Shown here piece by piece: positions 36,531 through 45,366 of a stretch of 64,000 bases of DNA. Source of the DNA: an uncultured Flavobacteriales bacterium. Its GTDB lineage: Bacteria; Bacteroidota; Bacteroidia; Flavobacteriales_D; Parvicellaceae. Under the pieces are notes generated by a model. The model was not told where the DNA came from. It worked only from the letters and a program-made list of their open reading frames with translations, and did not search any database. The stretch's first letter is position 1. The number at the start of each line of letters is the position of its first letter. The position numbers and the translations under genes are program-made. The stretch lies in assembly GCA_913030835.1 (NCBI GenBank), contig CAJWDP010000001.1:1-64000 (forward strand), in the 5' to 3' direction.

Positions 36531-37854
36531 TGTTGCTTAGTTTATCCAGTTCTAATTTAGATTTGAGCATACTGTATGCGGAATTGATATAATCTGATTG
36601 CGATTGTATCAATTGATTCTCCACCTGAGTAAATTCTGTGCTTGAAATAATGCCCTCTTTAAATTTAATTTGAGCACTGTTCAACAGTTTTTCCGCGATT
36701 TCCATTCGCTGTTTGTTAACAAGCAGCATGTCCCAGGATGCTTTAAGATTCACTTTTGCATTCATTACCTGAAGCTGCAACCCCTCCTTGACTGAACCGA
36801 TCAACAGCTCCGTTTTGTCCCTCATTAGCTCCGCCTGTTTCACTTTTGCGTTGCGCTGACCAGAACTAAATATTGGCACCGAAAGATTCAACCCCCAAAC
36901 ATTTGCAGGATACCACGGTTTGTTGCTGAAGAAATCAAAATCATTTCGAAAAGCTTGTTGCTGTGTTTGAAAAAATGCCGCTAGGCTGGGGTATCCAGCC
37001 GACTGCTCATTCTTAATGTTTAGACCATCCAAAACCAGTTGAGTTTCCAAAAGTTGCACATCCAAGTGATTCGAAGATTCAAATTTTTTGTCTGTGTATT
37101 GGTTGATGTCAATCGACTTTATGAATGTATCAAGAGAATCCGTAGTTGCTATCTCCTGGTCCATACCCAAACCCATTTTCAATTTCAGAAGCTGAAGCGC
37201 TAAATCATTTTGTTTTCTTGCAAGGATCAAATTATTGTTGATCACTGTATAATTCAAAGCCATTTGATCCGCTTCTGATTGCTCAACTACTCTTTCGTCC
37301 GCCAATGTTTGTAAATCCTCTTTAATCTTTTTGATTTTCTTTTCTGTTTCTTCCAGGATCTTTATTTGCTCTGCAGATACTGCCACCATATAGTAGGCGT
37401 CTTCAGCTTCCTCTCTTGCCACTTTTTCTGTTTTCTTCAAACTTTGATTAGAAATCTGAGCCAGCATTTGTATTGCCTTTAAGCCAATCAAATATCTGCC
37501 ATCAAATAACAGTTGTGAAACGGTTAAATTGGCACTTACCGAATGGTCTGTGCCAAATTGAACTCCTATCAACTCATCTGCCGGAGCAAAGGGGTTAAAC
37601 GCCTGAGCCGGGATAACCTGAGTAGGAATGTCTATAAAATTCTGAAACGAACCTTCCATATTCACTTGAGGTAATCCGATCGCTTTTGTTTCCCAAATGC
37701 GCTTTTCCATAATTTGAACGTCAAGTTCAGCACTCTTTACTGAAGAGCTGTTTTCTACGGCAAGCTTTTTTGCGGACTCCAAGGAATATGCTTCCTGTCC
37801 AAGCAAACCGCTACCCGATAACACTAGCATAAGAAAGAGCATAAATTTATTCAT
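36523..37854 (-). CDS. TolC-family outer-membrane efflux protein
   Basis: 443 residues with a signal peptide ending around SGLLGQ. Two long helical repeats typical of the OEP family, for example LESAKKLAVENSSSVKSAEL near the start and QMNALNVKLKASWDMLLV-like helices in the second half. Forms the exit duct for the RND pump. Lies 11 bases after tetR. Confidence 0.93.
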   Translation of the reverse strand: MNKFMLFLMLVLSGSGLLGQEAYSLESAKKLAVENSSSVKSAELDVQIMEKRIWETKAIGLPQVNMEGSFQNFIDIPTQVIPAQAFNPFAPADELIGVQFGTDHSVSANLTVSQLLFDGRYLIGLKAIQMLAQISNQSLKKTEKVAREEAEDAYYMVAVSAEQIKILEETEKKIKKIKEDLQTLADERVVEQSEADQMALNYTVINNNLILARKQNDLALQLLKLKMGLGMDQEIATTDSLDTFIKSIDINQYTDKKFESSNHLDVQLLETQLVLDGLNIKNEQSAGYPSLAAFFQTQQQAFRNDFDFFSNKPWYPANVWGLNLSVPIFSSGQRNAKVKQAELMRDKTELLIGSVKEGLQLQVMNAKVNLKASWDMLLVNKQRMEIAEKLLNSAQIKFKEGIISSTEFTQVENQLIQSQSDYINSAYSMLKSKLELDKLSNNE

Positions 37855-37865
37855 GGTTTCAACGA

Positions 37866-38486
37866 TTAAAAAATAAATGGTTTTTTACCTATTGTCTTTG
37901 TGAGATAGCTTACTCCTTTATCATTTGCCACCCCTCTAATGTGGTATCTCATCAACTCCATATAAACCTGGAAAAAGGTGAATTTGCCGACCGGGAAGAT
38001 CGCCGGGTCGAAAATGCAGTCTATTTTCTGGATGTACAATTTTGAGATAATGTCCGGATTGATGTTGTTTCTATAAATATCTTCGCTGATTCCACGTTCC
38101 AAATTTGATTTTACACAACCCAAAACGAAGTCTTCTTTGTGATCCATAAAAACCTTCCAAGCGTCAGGGTAGTACTTTTCGAGGTCATAATGAATTGAGG
38201 GGTTCATTTTTTGTAGCTTTTTGCACGCAATTTCACTTATGATCATGAGCTCATCTATAGCGTTCTCTGCTGAAGTGACCGCTTGCTCAATAATTGCCTT
38301 TTCCTCGGCACATTGCGCCTCCATGATTTTAACGACTAAGTCTGATTTATCCTTTACAAACTGATACAGCGTTTTTTTTGAAATTTTGAGCTCTCTGGCA
38401 ATGTCATCCATAGTAACCGATTTTATGCCATAGCGCATAAAAATTAGGGTAGTACTTTCAATTAAATCTCTCAGTCGTTCGGACAT
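37866..38486 (-). CDS. TetR-family transcriptional regulator of the efflux operon
   Basis: 206 residues. N-terminal helix-turn-helix: SVTMDDIARELKISKKTLYQ followed by FVKDKSDLV (about 23-52). The C-terminal ligand domain has no recognised subfamily. It is the first gene of the operon tetR-tolC-adaptor-RND, all within 12 bases of each other, and the palindrome at 38512-38549 overlaps its promoter. Inference: an autorepressor that releases when the pump substrate binds. Confidence 0.92.
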   Translation of the reverse strand: MSERLRDLIESTTLIFMRYGIKSVTMDDIARELKISKKTLYQFVKDKSDLVVKIMEAQCAEEKAIIEQAVTSAENAIDELMIISEIACKKLQKMNPSIHYDLEKYYPDAWKVFMDHKEDFVLGCVKSNLERGISEDIYRNNINPDIISKLYIQKIDCIFDPAIFPVGKFTFFQVYMELMRYHIRGVANDKGVSYLTKTIGKKPFIF

Positions 38487-38491
38487 GGCGG

Positions 38492-38521
38492 CAAATATAG
38501 AGAAAATTTAAACTCAGGAAA
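38492..38521 (-). promoter_or_regulatory. Promoter of the tetR-efflux operon
   Basis: Minus strand: TTTC (38518-38521), 18 bases, TATATTTG (38492-38499). The -33 box lies inside one arm of the palindrome. Only five bases separate the -7 box from the ATG at 38486. Confidence 0.55.
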
Positions 38522-38549
38522 CGTTTTAATCATAAAATGTTTCCTGAGT
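38512..38549. promoter_or_regulatory. Long palindrome, candidate TetR operator
   Basis: ACTCAGGAAAC (38512-38522) and GTTTCCTGAGT (38539-38549) are perfect 11-base inverted arms. Between them TTTTA and TAAAA continue the symmetry, with one mismatched pair and a 4-base centre. It overlaps the -33 box of the efflux operon, a position suited to repression. Asparagine-tRNA ligase starts 124 bases away on the other side. Confidence 0.7.
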
Positions 38550-38673
38550 GTATGTGAAAGACCCTGTATTGAACACCTAAAAAACCAAAAGCTGGAACGA
38601 TGAGGGAGAATTGTAACTATATTCGGATTCTTTCAATGAAAGTTTGTTTTTTTGTACTCCAAATCCTAATTGA

Positions 38674-40113
38674 ATGAAACGATATAAGATCAAATCACTT
38701 TTTGCAGAAAGCCCTTTAGATGCCAAGGTTCAAGTAAGTGGTTGGGTGCGAAGCTTTCGAAATGATCGATTCATTGCCATTAACGATGGATCATGTTTAA
38801 AGACTTTACAGATTGTCGTTGACCCCGACACATTAGCGTCAGAAATTCTAACTAGTGTAACAGTAGGTTCTGCCATAACCGTCCAAGGAAAATTGGTTGA
38901 ATCTCAAGGAAAAGGTCAGTCAATTGAACTCGTTTCTAACCAATTAACTGTAGTTGGAAAGGCCGATAGCGATGCTGTATCCAAAACCATTCTGCAACCC
39001 AAAAGGCATTCACTTGAAACGCTTAGGGATCAAGCCCACCTTCGTTTCAGAACCAACACATTTGGAGCTGTATTCCGAATCCGGCACCATTTATCTTATG
39101 CGATCCACAAATATTTTAACGACCGCGGGTTCTTTTACATTCACTCTCCCATTATTACTGGCTCCGATGCGGAAGGAGCAGGGGAAATGTTCCGGGTTTC
39201 TTCCATGGACCCAACAAACATTCCACTGAATGAATCGGGAGAAGTTGACTACACCAAAGACTTTTTCGGAAAAGAAACTCATCTTACCGTATCGGGACAG
39301 CTTGAAGCAGAATTAGGCGCTTTGGGGCTTGGTCAGGTGTACACATTCGGACCCACTTTTAGAGCAGAAAATTCAAACACCTCAAGACACCTTGCAGAAT
39401 TCTGGATGATAGAACCGGAAATAGCTTTCGCTGACCTAAACGACGATATGGATTTAGGGGAAGACTTCCTTAAATACTGTGTCAGTTATATTTTGAATGA
39501 GTGCAATGATGACCTCCAATTTTTAGTTGAAAGAGAAATTAACGAAGAAAAGAGTAAGCCTCAGAATGAAAGGAATGAGCTGAATCTTAGAGAGCGCATG
39601 GAGCTCGTAGTTGGCAATGAATTTGAGCGAATTACGTACAGTGATGCTATAGAAATCCTTCAACGATCCAAACCATTTAAAAAGAAGAAATTTAAATTCC
39701 CGGTGGAATGGGGAAAAGACCTAGCTAGCGAGCATGAGCGATTTTTGGTTGAAAAACATTTTAAAAAACCAGTGATCATATACAATTATCCTGCTGACAT
39801 CAAGGCGTTTTACATGCGGAACAACGACGACGACAAAACAGTAGCTGCGATGGACGTTTTATTCCCTGGTATCGGTGAAATCATCGGGGGATCACAACGG
39901 GAAGAAAGGTTGGACGTTTTAAAGCAAAAATGCGTTGATTTCGATATCCCGGAAGAGCACATTTGGTGGTACATTGAAACGCGAAAATTTGGAACTGTTC
40001 CTCATGCAGGTTTTGGCCTGGGTTTTGAACGACTTGTGATGTTTTGTACAGGAATGGGGAATATAAGGGATGTTATTCCATTTCCTCGAACACCAAACAA
40101 CGCCGAATTTTGA
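38674..40113 (+). CDS. asnS: Asparagine-tRNA ligase
   Basis: 479 residues. Class II synthetase with an N-terminal OB-fold anticodon domain ([20 protein letters not shown]), motif 2 ([20 protein letters not shown]) and motif 3 ([15 protein letters not shown]). It charges tRNA-Asn. The intact C-terminus ends [15 protein letters not shown], typical. rpoN follows after 36 bases. Confidence 0.98.
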   Translation: MKRYKIKSLFAESPLDAKVQVSGWVRSFRNDRFIAINDGSCLKTLQIVVDPDTLASEILTSVTVGSAITVQGKLVESQGKGQSIELVSNQLTVVGKADSDAVSKTILQPKRHSLETLRDQAHLRFRTNTFGAVFRIRHHLSYAIHKYFNDRGFFYIHSPIITGSDAEGAGEMFRVSSMDPTNIPLNESGEVDYTKDFFGKETHLTVSGQLEAELGALGLGQVYTFGPTFRAENSNTSRHLAEFWMIEPEIAFADLNDDMDLGEDFLKYCVSYILNECNDDLQFLVEREINEEKSKPQNERNELNLRERMELVVGNEFERITYSDAIEILQRSKPFKKKKFKFPVEWGKDLASEHERFLVEKHFKKPVIIYNYPADIKAFYMRNNDDDKTVAAMDVLFPGIGEIIGGSQREERLDVLKQKCVDFDIPEEHIWWYIETRKFGTVPHAGFGLGFERLVMFCTGMGNIRDVIPFPRTPNNAEF

Positions 40114-40149
40114 TTGCATTTTTTAGTATTTTGACCTTACTTTACAGCA

Positions 40150-41604
40150 ATGCTTAAGCAACGATTACAACATAAACTTTTACAAAAGCTATCTCCCCAG
40201 CAAATTCAATTGATGAAATTGCTGCAGGTACCAACAGTCGAGCTCGAGCAGAGAATAAAGGAAGAAATTGAAGAAAATCCCGCATTAGAAGAAGGCGCTG
40301 AACTTGAAGATGCACAAAATGAACTGGAGCAAGATGACAAATTTGACGGTGACGATTCAGAGTCGAGGGATTCCGACGAATTTGACATTAACGACTACCT
40401 GGACGATGACATCCCCGCCTACAAGACCCACTCAAATAACTCGAGTTCTGAGAACGACGAAAAGGCGATTCCCTTATCAGGAGGGAAAACATTTCAGGAA
40501 CTATTGGATGACCAAATTGGACTTCGAATAGCCGACAAAAAAGAGCTTACAATTGCGAGAACAATAATTGGCAATTTGGACGACGGTGGTTATTTAAGAA
40601 GGGAAATCATTAATCTTGTTGATGATCTGGCATTCTCACAGAATGTAATTTGCGATGAGGAAGAGGTAAAATCGGTATTGAAAAAAGTGCAGAACCTGGA
40701 ACCTGCCGGAGTTGGAGCAAGAGACCTGCAAGAGTGTCTTCTGCTGCAATTGCGACGAAAAGACCAGATGAGCATTGAGCAAAAAACAGCCGAGGTTGTT
40801 CTTGAAAAATTTTTCGAAGAATTCACAAAGAAGCACTACAGTAAAATTGTCAAGAAGCTAGAAATCGAGCCCAGCGACCTCAAAGATGCGGTTGAAGAAA
40901 TAATAAAGCTAAACCCAAAGCCTGGCAATTCACTTAGGGCTACTTCACACTCCATACATCAGATCATTCCCGACTTTATTATCCGAGAAGATGACGGGGA
41001 GCTGAGTCTTAGCCTGAATAGCAGGAATGCCCCTCAGTTAAAAGTTAGCCGCAGCTACTCGGAGATGCTGGAAACTTATGCAGCCAGCCAAAAGACAAAA
41101 AAGGACAAAGAGGCCATCATGTTTGTCAAGCAAAAGATCGATTCCGCCAAATGGTTTATTGACGCAATCAAGCAAAGGCAACAAACGCTTTTGGTCACTA
41201 TGGAAGCAATCATGAACTATCAGCGAGAATTTTTTCTTTCCGGAGACGAAACAGCCTTAAAGCCGATGATATTAAAAGATATCGCAGAAATTGTGGACTT
41301 GGACATCTCAACTATCTCACGAGTAGCCAACAGCAAACATGCGCAGACTCCATACGGAACCTATTTGCTCAAATATTTCTTTTCCGAATCGTTGTCTACA
41401 GAGTCAGGCGAGGAAGTATCCACTCGCGAGGTGAAAAAAATACTTCAAGACGCTATAGACGGAGAGGTCAAAAACAAACCTCTTACGGATGAAAAGCTAG
41501 CCGCTCTGTTGAAAGAAAAAGGGTACAATATTGCGAGAAGAACGGTTGCAAAATATCGGGAACAACTCAACATCCCGGTAGCTAGATTGAGAAAAGAACT
41601 TTAG
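40150..41604 (+). CDS. rpoN: RNA polymerase sigma-54 factor
   Basis: 484 residues. Region I is Gln/Leu-rich (QQIQLMKLLQVPTVELEQRI, about 18-37), followed by an acidic region II (about 48-95), the core-binding region, DISTISRVANSKHAQTPYGT, and the RpoN box ARRTVAKYRE (462-471). It needs AAA+ enhancer-binding activators; none is encoded in this window. Downstream of asnS on the same strand. Confidence 0.97.
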   Translation: MLKQRLQHKLLQKLSPQQIQLMKLLQVPTVELEQRIKEEIEENPALEEGAELEDAQNELEQDDKFDGDDSESRDSDEFDINDYLDDDIPAYKTHSNNSSSENDEKAIPLSGGKTFQELLDDQIGLRIADKKELTIARTIIGNLDDGGYLRREIINLVDDLAFSQNVICDEEEVKSVLKKVQNLEPAGVGARDLQECLLLQLRRKDQMSIEQKTAEVVLEKFFEEFTKKHYSKIVKKLEIEPSDLKDAVEEIIKLNPKPGNSLRATSHSIHQIIPDFIIREDDGELSLSLNSRNAPQLKVSRSYSEMLETYAASQKTKKDKEAIMFVKQKIDSAKWFIDAIKQRQQTLLVTMEAIMNYQREFFLSGDETALKPMILKDIAEIVDLDISTISRVANSKHAQTPYGTYLLKYFFSESLSTESGEEVSTREVKKILQDAIDGEVKNKPLTDEKLAALLKEKGYNIARRTVAKYREQLNIPVARLRKEL

Positions 41605-41613
41605 AGCTACAGC

Positions 41614-42264
41614 ATGCAATTTGCCGCAAAGCTAATTTCATATACGTTTCATCCTATTTTTATGCCTGCAATCGGGTTTGTTCTAGTGATGGGGATGGGT
41701 GTGGAATTTGTACCATTCATGAGTCAAGAGATTAAAAGCAAGATTCTATTTTATCTGGTTCTGCCTTTTACTGTTTATTTCCCAATAAGCTACTTGATTT
41801 TACTTCGGCTCAGCAAAAATGTAAGTAGCTTTAATTTGGCTATACGAAAAGAGCGTATCCCGTTATTTATCGGGACATTGATTTTCTATGTTGCTGCTTA
41901 TGTTTTTGCTCGATCACTTGTATTTGTTTTGCCCACCATTTATTACTCCATGATGATTGGGGGTATACTAAGTGTCTTTCTTGCAACCATCATTACTTTA
42001 AAATGGAAAATTAGCGTACACGCAATGGGTATCAGTGGTGTATTGGGAATGTTATTTGCTACTGGAGAGCATATATCCAGTTCTTTTTACATGCTTCCAG
42101 AGAACCCAATTTTCTGGCCCGTCATCAGTTTCATATTCTTGTCCGGTGCTATCTGCAGTTCTCGCCTGATTTTGAAAGCTCATACTCCCGGGCAGATTTA
42201 TGCGGGCTTAATCGTCGGTTTCTTTTGCCTTTATTTGCCGGTTAAATTCTTAATCGTGCTTTAA
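41614..42264 (+). CDS. PAP2-superfamily-like membrane protein
   Basis: 216 residues with about six transmembrane helices. Remnants of the phosphatase signature are visible: AIRKERIP (cf. KxxxxxxRP), SVHAMG (cf. PSGH) and SRLILKAHTPGQIYAGLIVG (cf. SRxxxxxHxxxD). The last Asp is replaced by Gln, so lipid-phosphatase activity is uncertain. It starts 9 bases after rpoN and is convergent with the gene ending at 42272. Confidence 0.7.
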   Translation: MQFAAKLISYTFHPIFMPAIGFVLVMGMGVEFVPFMSQEIKSKILFYLVLPFTVYFPISYLILLRLSKNVSSFNLAIRKERIPLFIGTLIFYVAAYVFARSLVFVLPTIYYSMMIGGILSVFLATIITLKWKISVHAMGISGVLGMLFATGEHISSSFYMLPENPIFWPVISFIFLSGAICSSRLILKAHTPGQIYAGLIVGFFCLYLPVKFLIVL

Positions 42265-42271
42265 AGCAGTG

Positions 42272-42985
42272 CTAGAAACGAATCCAGGAAACCCCGATTG
42301 AAATCGGGTATAGCTCAACTCCTTTTCCACTTTCAAACAGTGGGCTCAAACTATAAAAGCCAAATACAGCGAACTTATTGAATGCTACCCGAAGCGTTAC
42401 GCCGTAACGGTAACCTAAAACATTTTTGATGTTGTACACCTTATACTTTATTTCATCGTCTTTCCACTTCACATGATTGTTAAGCAGTGCTCCTACCTTA
42501 AATCCGGGATAAAACCGAAAGCTCTTGGTTCTGCGATCCTCCGAACGAGGCTTTATATTCATATTTCTAAATCTAAGCTCTATCGGAACATCAATGTAAT
42601 TGGCCACAAACTTATTCTTCTTCCACTCAGTTGTAGTTGAAAGCGGGTGCAAATCAGTATAGCTGTTTCCTGAAGTTTCATGGACAAATTCTCCATTGTG
42701 ATGAACATTGTGCGATCCCACGCCCAAGCCAAAAGCAATCGCAACACGACTCTTTTTACCCAAAGGAATGTCCTTGTACCAACAAGCATTTAACCCTAAT
42801 GAAGCTACGTTGGTTTCGACATCAGCCGGCAAGCCCATCCAGGAGTCCAAAGTAAAATCCACCGCGATCCTATCAAACTTTTCCGGTCCATCATCGGCTG
42901 CAGTTAGCTTAAAATATTCAAACAGCCCCTGAGAAAATCCCGATAGCTGCAAACAAATAGCCAATACTGTAAAAATGTGCCTCAT
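42272..42985 (-). CDS. Outer-membrane beta-barrel protein coupled to galE
   Basis: 237 residues from the ATG at 42985, which overlaps the galE stop as ATGA; the open frame extends to 43018 but MRHIFTVLAICLQLSGFSQ is the signal peptide. The body has alternating strands and the ending FYSLSPLFESGKGVELYPIS, then IGVSWIRF. That ending is strikingly like the barrel protein at 842-1705 (YSLTPLFEPNKSPELIPFS, then VGVQFNGF), so the two are members of one family (PorT-like). Function unknown. Confidence 0.75.
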   Translation of the reverse strand: MRHIFTVLAICLQLSGFSQGLFEYFKLTAADDGPEKFDRIAVDFTLDSWMGLPADVETNVASLGLNACWYKDIPLGKKSRVAIAFGLGVGSHNVHHNGEFVHETSGNSYTDLHPLSTTTEWKKNKFVANYIDVPIELRFRNMNIKPRSEDRRTKSFRFYPGFKVGALLNNHVKWKDDEIKYKVYNIKNVLGYRYGVTLRVAFNKFAVFGFYSLSPLFESGKGVELYPISIGVSWIRF

Positions 42986-43995
42986 TTTTTGTTCTCTAAT
43001 GATTGTTGCCATTTCCATGCATGATTAACCGCGTCGTCAATAGTCATTTTTGCCTCCCAATTCAGTATATTCTTTGCCTTTTCAACGGAAGCAAAAATGG
43101 CTGGTATATCTCCCGCTCTTCGCTGACCAATTTCTTTAGCCACGTTTATTCTTGTCTGTTTCTCAAACGTATCCACTATTTCTTTTACACTATGTCCTCT
43201 TCCGCTTCCAATATTAAACGCTTCTATATTACCTGCTGTATCTTCCCATTGAATAGCTTTTACATGTGCCCTTGCCAAATCCTGAACATGAATAAAGTCT
43301 CGGATGCAAGTTCCGTCAGGAGTTTCATAATCATTCCCAAAAATCACCAACTTGTCGCGCCAACCGGCTGCCGTTTGGGTAATAAATGGCACTAAATTAT
43401 CCGGCGGCCCTTCCGGCAGTTCACCGATCAGCCCACTTGGATGCGCGCCGATCGGGTTAAAATACCTCAACAAAACCACATTCAACGCCTTATTATATTT
43501 ACATAATCCATAAAGAACTTGCTCGGAAATCTGTTTTGTGTGAGCATAGGGATTGGTCGCTTCTCCGATTGGGTGGTGCTCATCAACCGGCACTTGTTCG
43601 GGGATACCGTAAACCGTGCAGGATGACGAAAAAACAAATTTCCTCACCCCATACTTTTCAATAGATGTACAAATACTTGTGAGGCTAGCCAAGTTGTTTT
43701 CATAGTAACGCTCCGGTTTGTTTACAGATTCCGAAACCGATTTATACGCAGCAAAGTGAATTACTCCAGTAATATCCGGGTGTTCTGCAAAAACAGAATC
43801 AAGTGCCTTCTGATTTCTACAGTCAAGGTCATACGAAGTAATTTTTTGTTCAATAATTTCTTCAATTTTCCCAATAACCTTCCGTTCAGAATTGGAAAAG
43901 TTATCTACTATAATTGGCTCATAACCAGCACTTACCAGCTCAACTACTGTATGACTTCCTATAAAGCCAGCCCCTCCCGTTACCAATATCTTCAT
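42982..43995 (-). CDS. galE: UDP-glucose 4-epimerase
   Basis: 337 residues. Interconverts UDP-glucose and UDP-galactose for surface polysaccharides. NAD-binding GGAGFIGSHTVVEL at the N-terminus, catalytic Ser in SSSCTVYG and the YAHTK Tyr/Lys pair; RDFIHVQDLARAHV is typical. TAGATTTG (44000-44007, minus) ends four bases before the ATG, so the mRNA is probably leaderless. Confidence 0.97.
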   Translation of the reverse strand: MKILVTGGAGFIGSHTVVELVSAGYEPIIVDNFSNSERKVIGKIEEIIEQKITSYDLDCRNQKALDSVFAEHPDITGVIHFAAYKSVSESVNKPERYYENNLASLTSICTSIEKYGVRKFVFSSSCTVYGIPEQVPVDEHHPIGEATNPYAHTKQISEQVLYGLCKYNKALNVVLLRYFNPIGAHPSGLIGELPEGPPDNLVPFITQTAAGWRDKLVIFGNDYETPDGTCIRDFIHVQDLARAHVKAIQWEDTAGNIEAFNIGSGRGHSVKEIVDTFEKQTRINVAKEIGQRRAGDIPAIFASVEKAKNILNWEAKMTIDDAVNHAWKWQQSLENKK

Positions 43996-43999
43996 TGAA

Positions 44000-44007
44000 C
44001 AAATCTA
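44000..44007 (-). promoter_or_regulatory. -7 box of galE, four bases before the ATG
   Basis: TAGATTTG on the minus strand matches TAnnTTTG exactly. No -33 TTTG is visible at the usual distance. Confidence 0.45.
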
Positions 44008-44079
44008 ATATTATCTCCAATATGGGTTGATGCGCTCGGGAATATTATTATTTTTATGATTAACCTTAAGCGATATTGC

Positions 44080-44751
44080 ATGCATTGCCTGATTGTAGAT
44101 GATGATGATACCTCAAGAAAAGTAATTGAGAGCTTTGTGGAGCAGACTGAAGATCTGGATCTTGCCGGAAGTTTTGGCAATCCTCAGGAGGCACTTCAAT
44201 TCTTGAAAAAAAATCCTGTGGATGTAATTCTTGTAGATATTGAGATGCCTGAAATGAATGGCTTCGACATGGTTGATTCTTTACAGGGAAATCCGTCAGT
44301 TATATTTATTACTGGTAAAGAAAAATATGCTGTTGAAGCATTTGATAAAAATGCCATTGACTATCTGGTTAAACCTGTAAAGTACGATCGTTTTATTAAT
44401 GCTTTGGAAAAGGTTCAGCTTCCTGATGCGGTTGGCGACACTAAATTTATTTTTGTCAAGTCGGGGTCTGTATTGGTAAAGCTGGACATTTATGACATCG
44501 ATTATGTTGAGTCTATTGGAGACTACATTGGAGTTCATGTCGGAGGCAAAAGGTACGTGGTGCACACCACAATGAAAGAGGCGGAACAGAAACTACCAAG
44601 TGAACAATTCTGTCGAATTCATCGATCATTCATCATCAATTTTGGAAGAATCAATCAAATTGAAGAGAATACTGTTTCGGTGGTCGGCAAAGTTCTTCCC
44701 ATCAGTCGAACGTACAGGAAAAATTTAATGAAACGTATGAATACGTTTTGA
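44080..44751 (+). CDS. LytTR-family response regulator
   Basis: 223 residues from the ATG at 44080 (MHCLIVDDDDTSRKVIESF); the frame opens at 44056. Receiver domain about 1-115 with the acidic pocket DDDD, phospho-acceptor in VILVDIEMPEMNG and Lys in LVKPVK. LytTR DNA-binding domain about 125-223 (DIDYVESIGDYIGVH, FCRIHRSFIINFGRI). A histidine kinase is not adjacent; the next gene, after a 3-base gap, is an Hpt protein. Divergent from galE. Confidence 0.93.
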   Translation: MHCLIVDDDDTSRKVIESFVEQTEDLDLAGSFGNPQEALQFLKKNPVDVILVDIEMPEMNGFDMVDSLQGNPSVIFITGKEKYAVEAFDKNAIDYLVKPVKYDRFINALEKVQLPDAVGDTKFIFVKSGSVLVKLDIYDIDYVESIGDYIGVHVGGKRYVVHTTMKEAEQKLPSEQFCRIHRSFIINFGRINQIEENTVSVVGKVLPISRTYRKNLMKRMNTF

Positions 44752-44754
44752 TTC

Positions 44755-45051
44755 ATGCTTGACCCTAACGCACCAATATTCGAAGTTTCTGAGGAAGTAA
44801 GAAATTCAATTCTCGAAGTATACCTGAGGGATGCAAAACAATCCATTGGGGAAATTGAGTTCGGCACAATTCAAAAAAACCATGAGGACGTTAGAAAAGC
44901 AGCGCATAAATTGAAAGGTGCCAGCGCTACTATTGGAGCTACCCAAATGACCAACATTTGCCGAAGCATGGAGAATCCTTTGATGCAAAATCTTGAGATG
45001 CTTTCCGAACTTAAGAATACGTTTGAAACCCTCAAAAAAGAAATCGGCTGA
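44755..45051 (+). CDS. Stand-alone Hpt phosphotransfer protein
   Basis: 98 residues. The Hpt signature with the phospho-accepting His is AAHKLKGASATIGA (about 43-56), preceded by helices SEEVRNSILEVYLRDAKQSI. Such proteins carry phosphate between kinases and receivers. It follows the LytTR regulator by 3 bases, so the two probably belong to one phosphorelay whose kinase is elsewhere. Confidence 0.88.
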   Translation: MLDPNAPIFEVSEEVRNSILEVYLRDAKQSIGEIEFGTIQKNHEDVRKAAHKLKGASATIGATQMTNICRSMENPLMQNLEMLSELKNTFETLKKEIG

Positions 45052-45084
45052 TCGATTTTCTGTGCTGCAAAGCTACATCCATTT

Positions 45085-45127
45085 GCAATCAAACAAAAAG
45101 ACAAAAGGCCCGAATTATCGAGCCTTT
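45085..45127 (-). terminator. Rho-independent terminator of tRNA-Ala
   Basis: On the minus strand AAAGGCTCGA and TCGGGCCTTT (45104-45127) pair around a TAAT loop with one mismatch, then a T-rich run (TTTTGTCTTTTTGTTTG). It begins five bases after the tRNA 3' end. It may also end the plus-strand Hpt transcript, though no T-run follows in that direction. Confidence 0.75.
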
Positions 45128-45132
45128 CCAAG

Positions 45133-45206
45133 TGGAGAAGATGGGATTCGAACCCACGACCTCTTGACTGCCAGTCAAGCACTCTAGCCAACTGAGCTAC
45201 ATCCCC
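45133..45206 (-). tRNA. tRNA-Ala (anticodon GGC)
   Basis: Full cloverleaf on the minus strand: acceptor GGGGATG / CTTCTCC, D-arm GCTC...GAGT, anticodon stem CTTGA / TCAAG with loop CTGGCAG (anticodon GGC, reads GCC), T-arm GTGGG-TTCGAAT-CCCAT, discriminator A. The G3-U70 pair that specifies alanine is present. A U6-U67 mismatch sits in the acceptor stem. CCA is not encoded. A TATATTTG -7 box precedes it (45220-45227) and a strong terminator follows. Confidence 0.95.
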
Positions 45207-45219
45207 GACTAGTTGGTCA

Positions 45220-45251
45220 CAAATATATTAGTTCTTTCGCTATGCCCCAAT
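45220..45251 (-). promoter_or_regulatory. Promoter of tRNA-Ala
   Basis: Minus strand: ATTG (45248-45251), 20 bases, TATATTTG (45220-45227), ending 13 bases before the mature tRNA 5' end. The rest of the 315-base gap 45052-45366, which holds the tRNA, its terminator and this promoter, shows nothing else. Confidence 0.5.
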
Positions 45252-45366
45252 AATTCGTTGAATATTCGATACGATGGGAATCACAAATGCCCCATTTGAA
45301 ATGAAAGAACATGCATTCGCATAATAATTGGAACAATTTGTAACAAGATATAGTAAATTTAACCCT

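Noticed and set aside
44993-45187. Plus-strand open frame of 64 codons ending GEDGIRTHDLLTASQAL
   Set aside because: It is read-through of the minus-strand tRNA-Ala gene; this peptide is a well-known false protein from tRNA antisense sequence.
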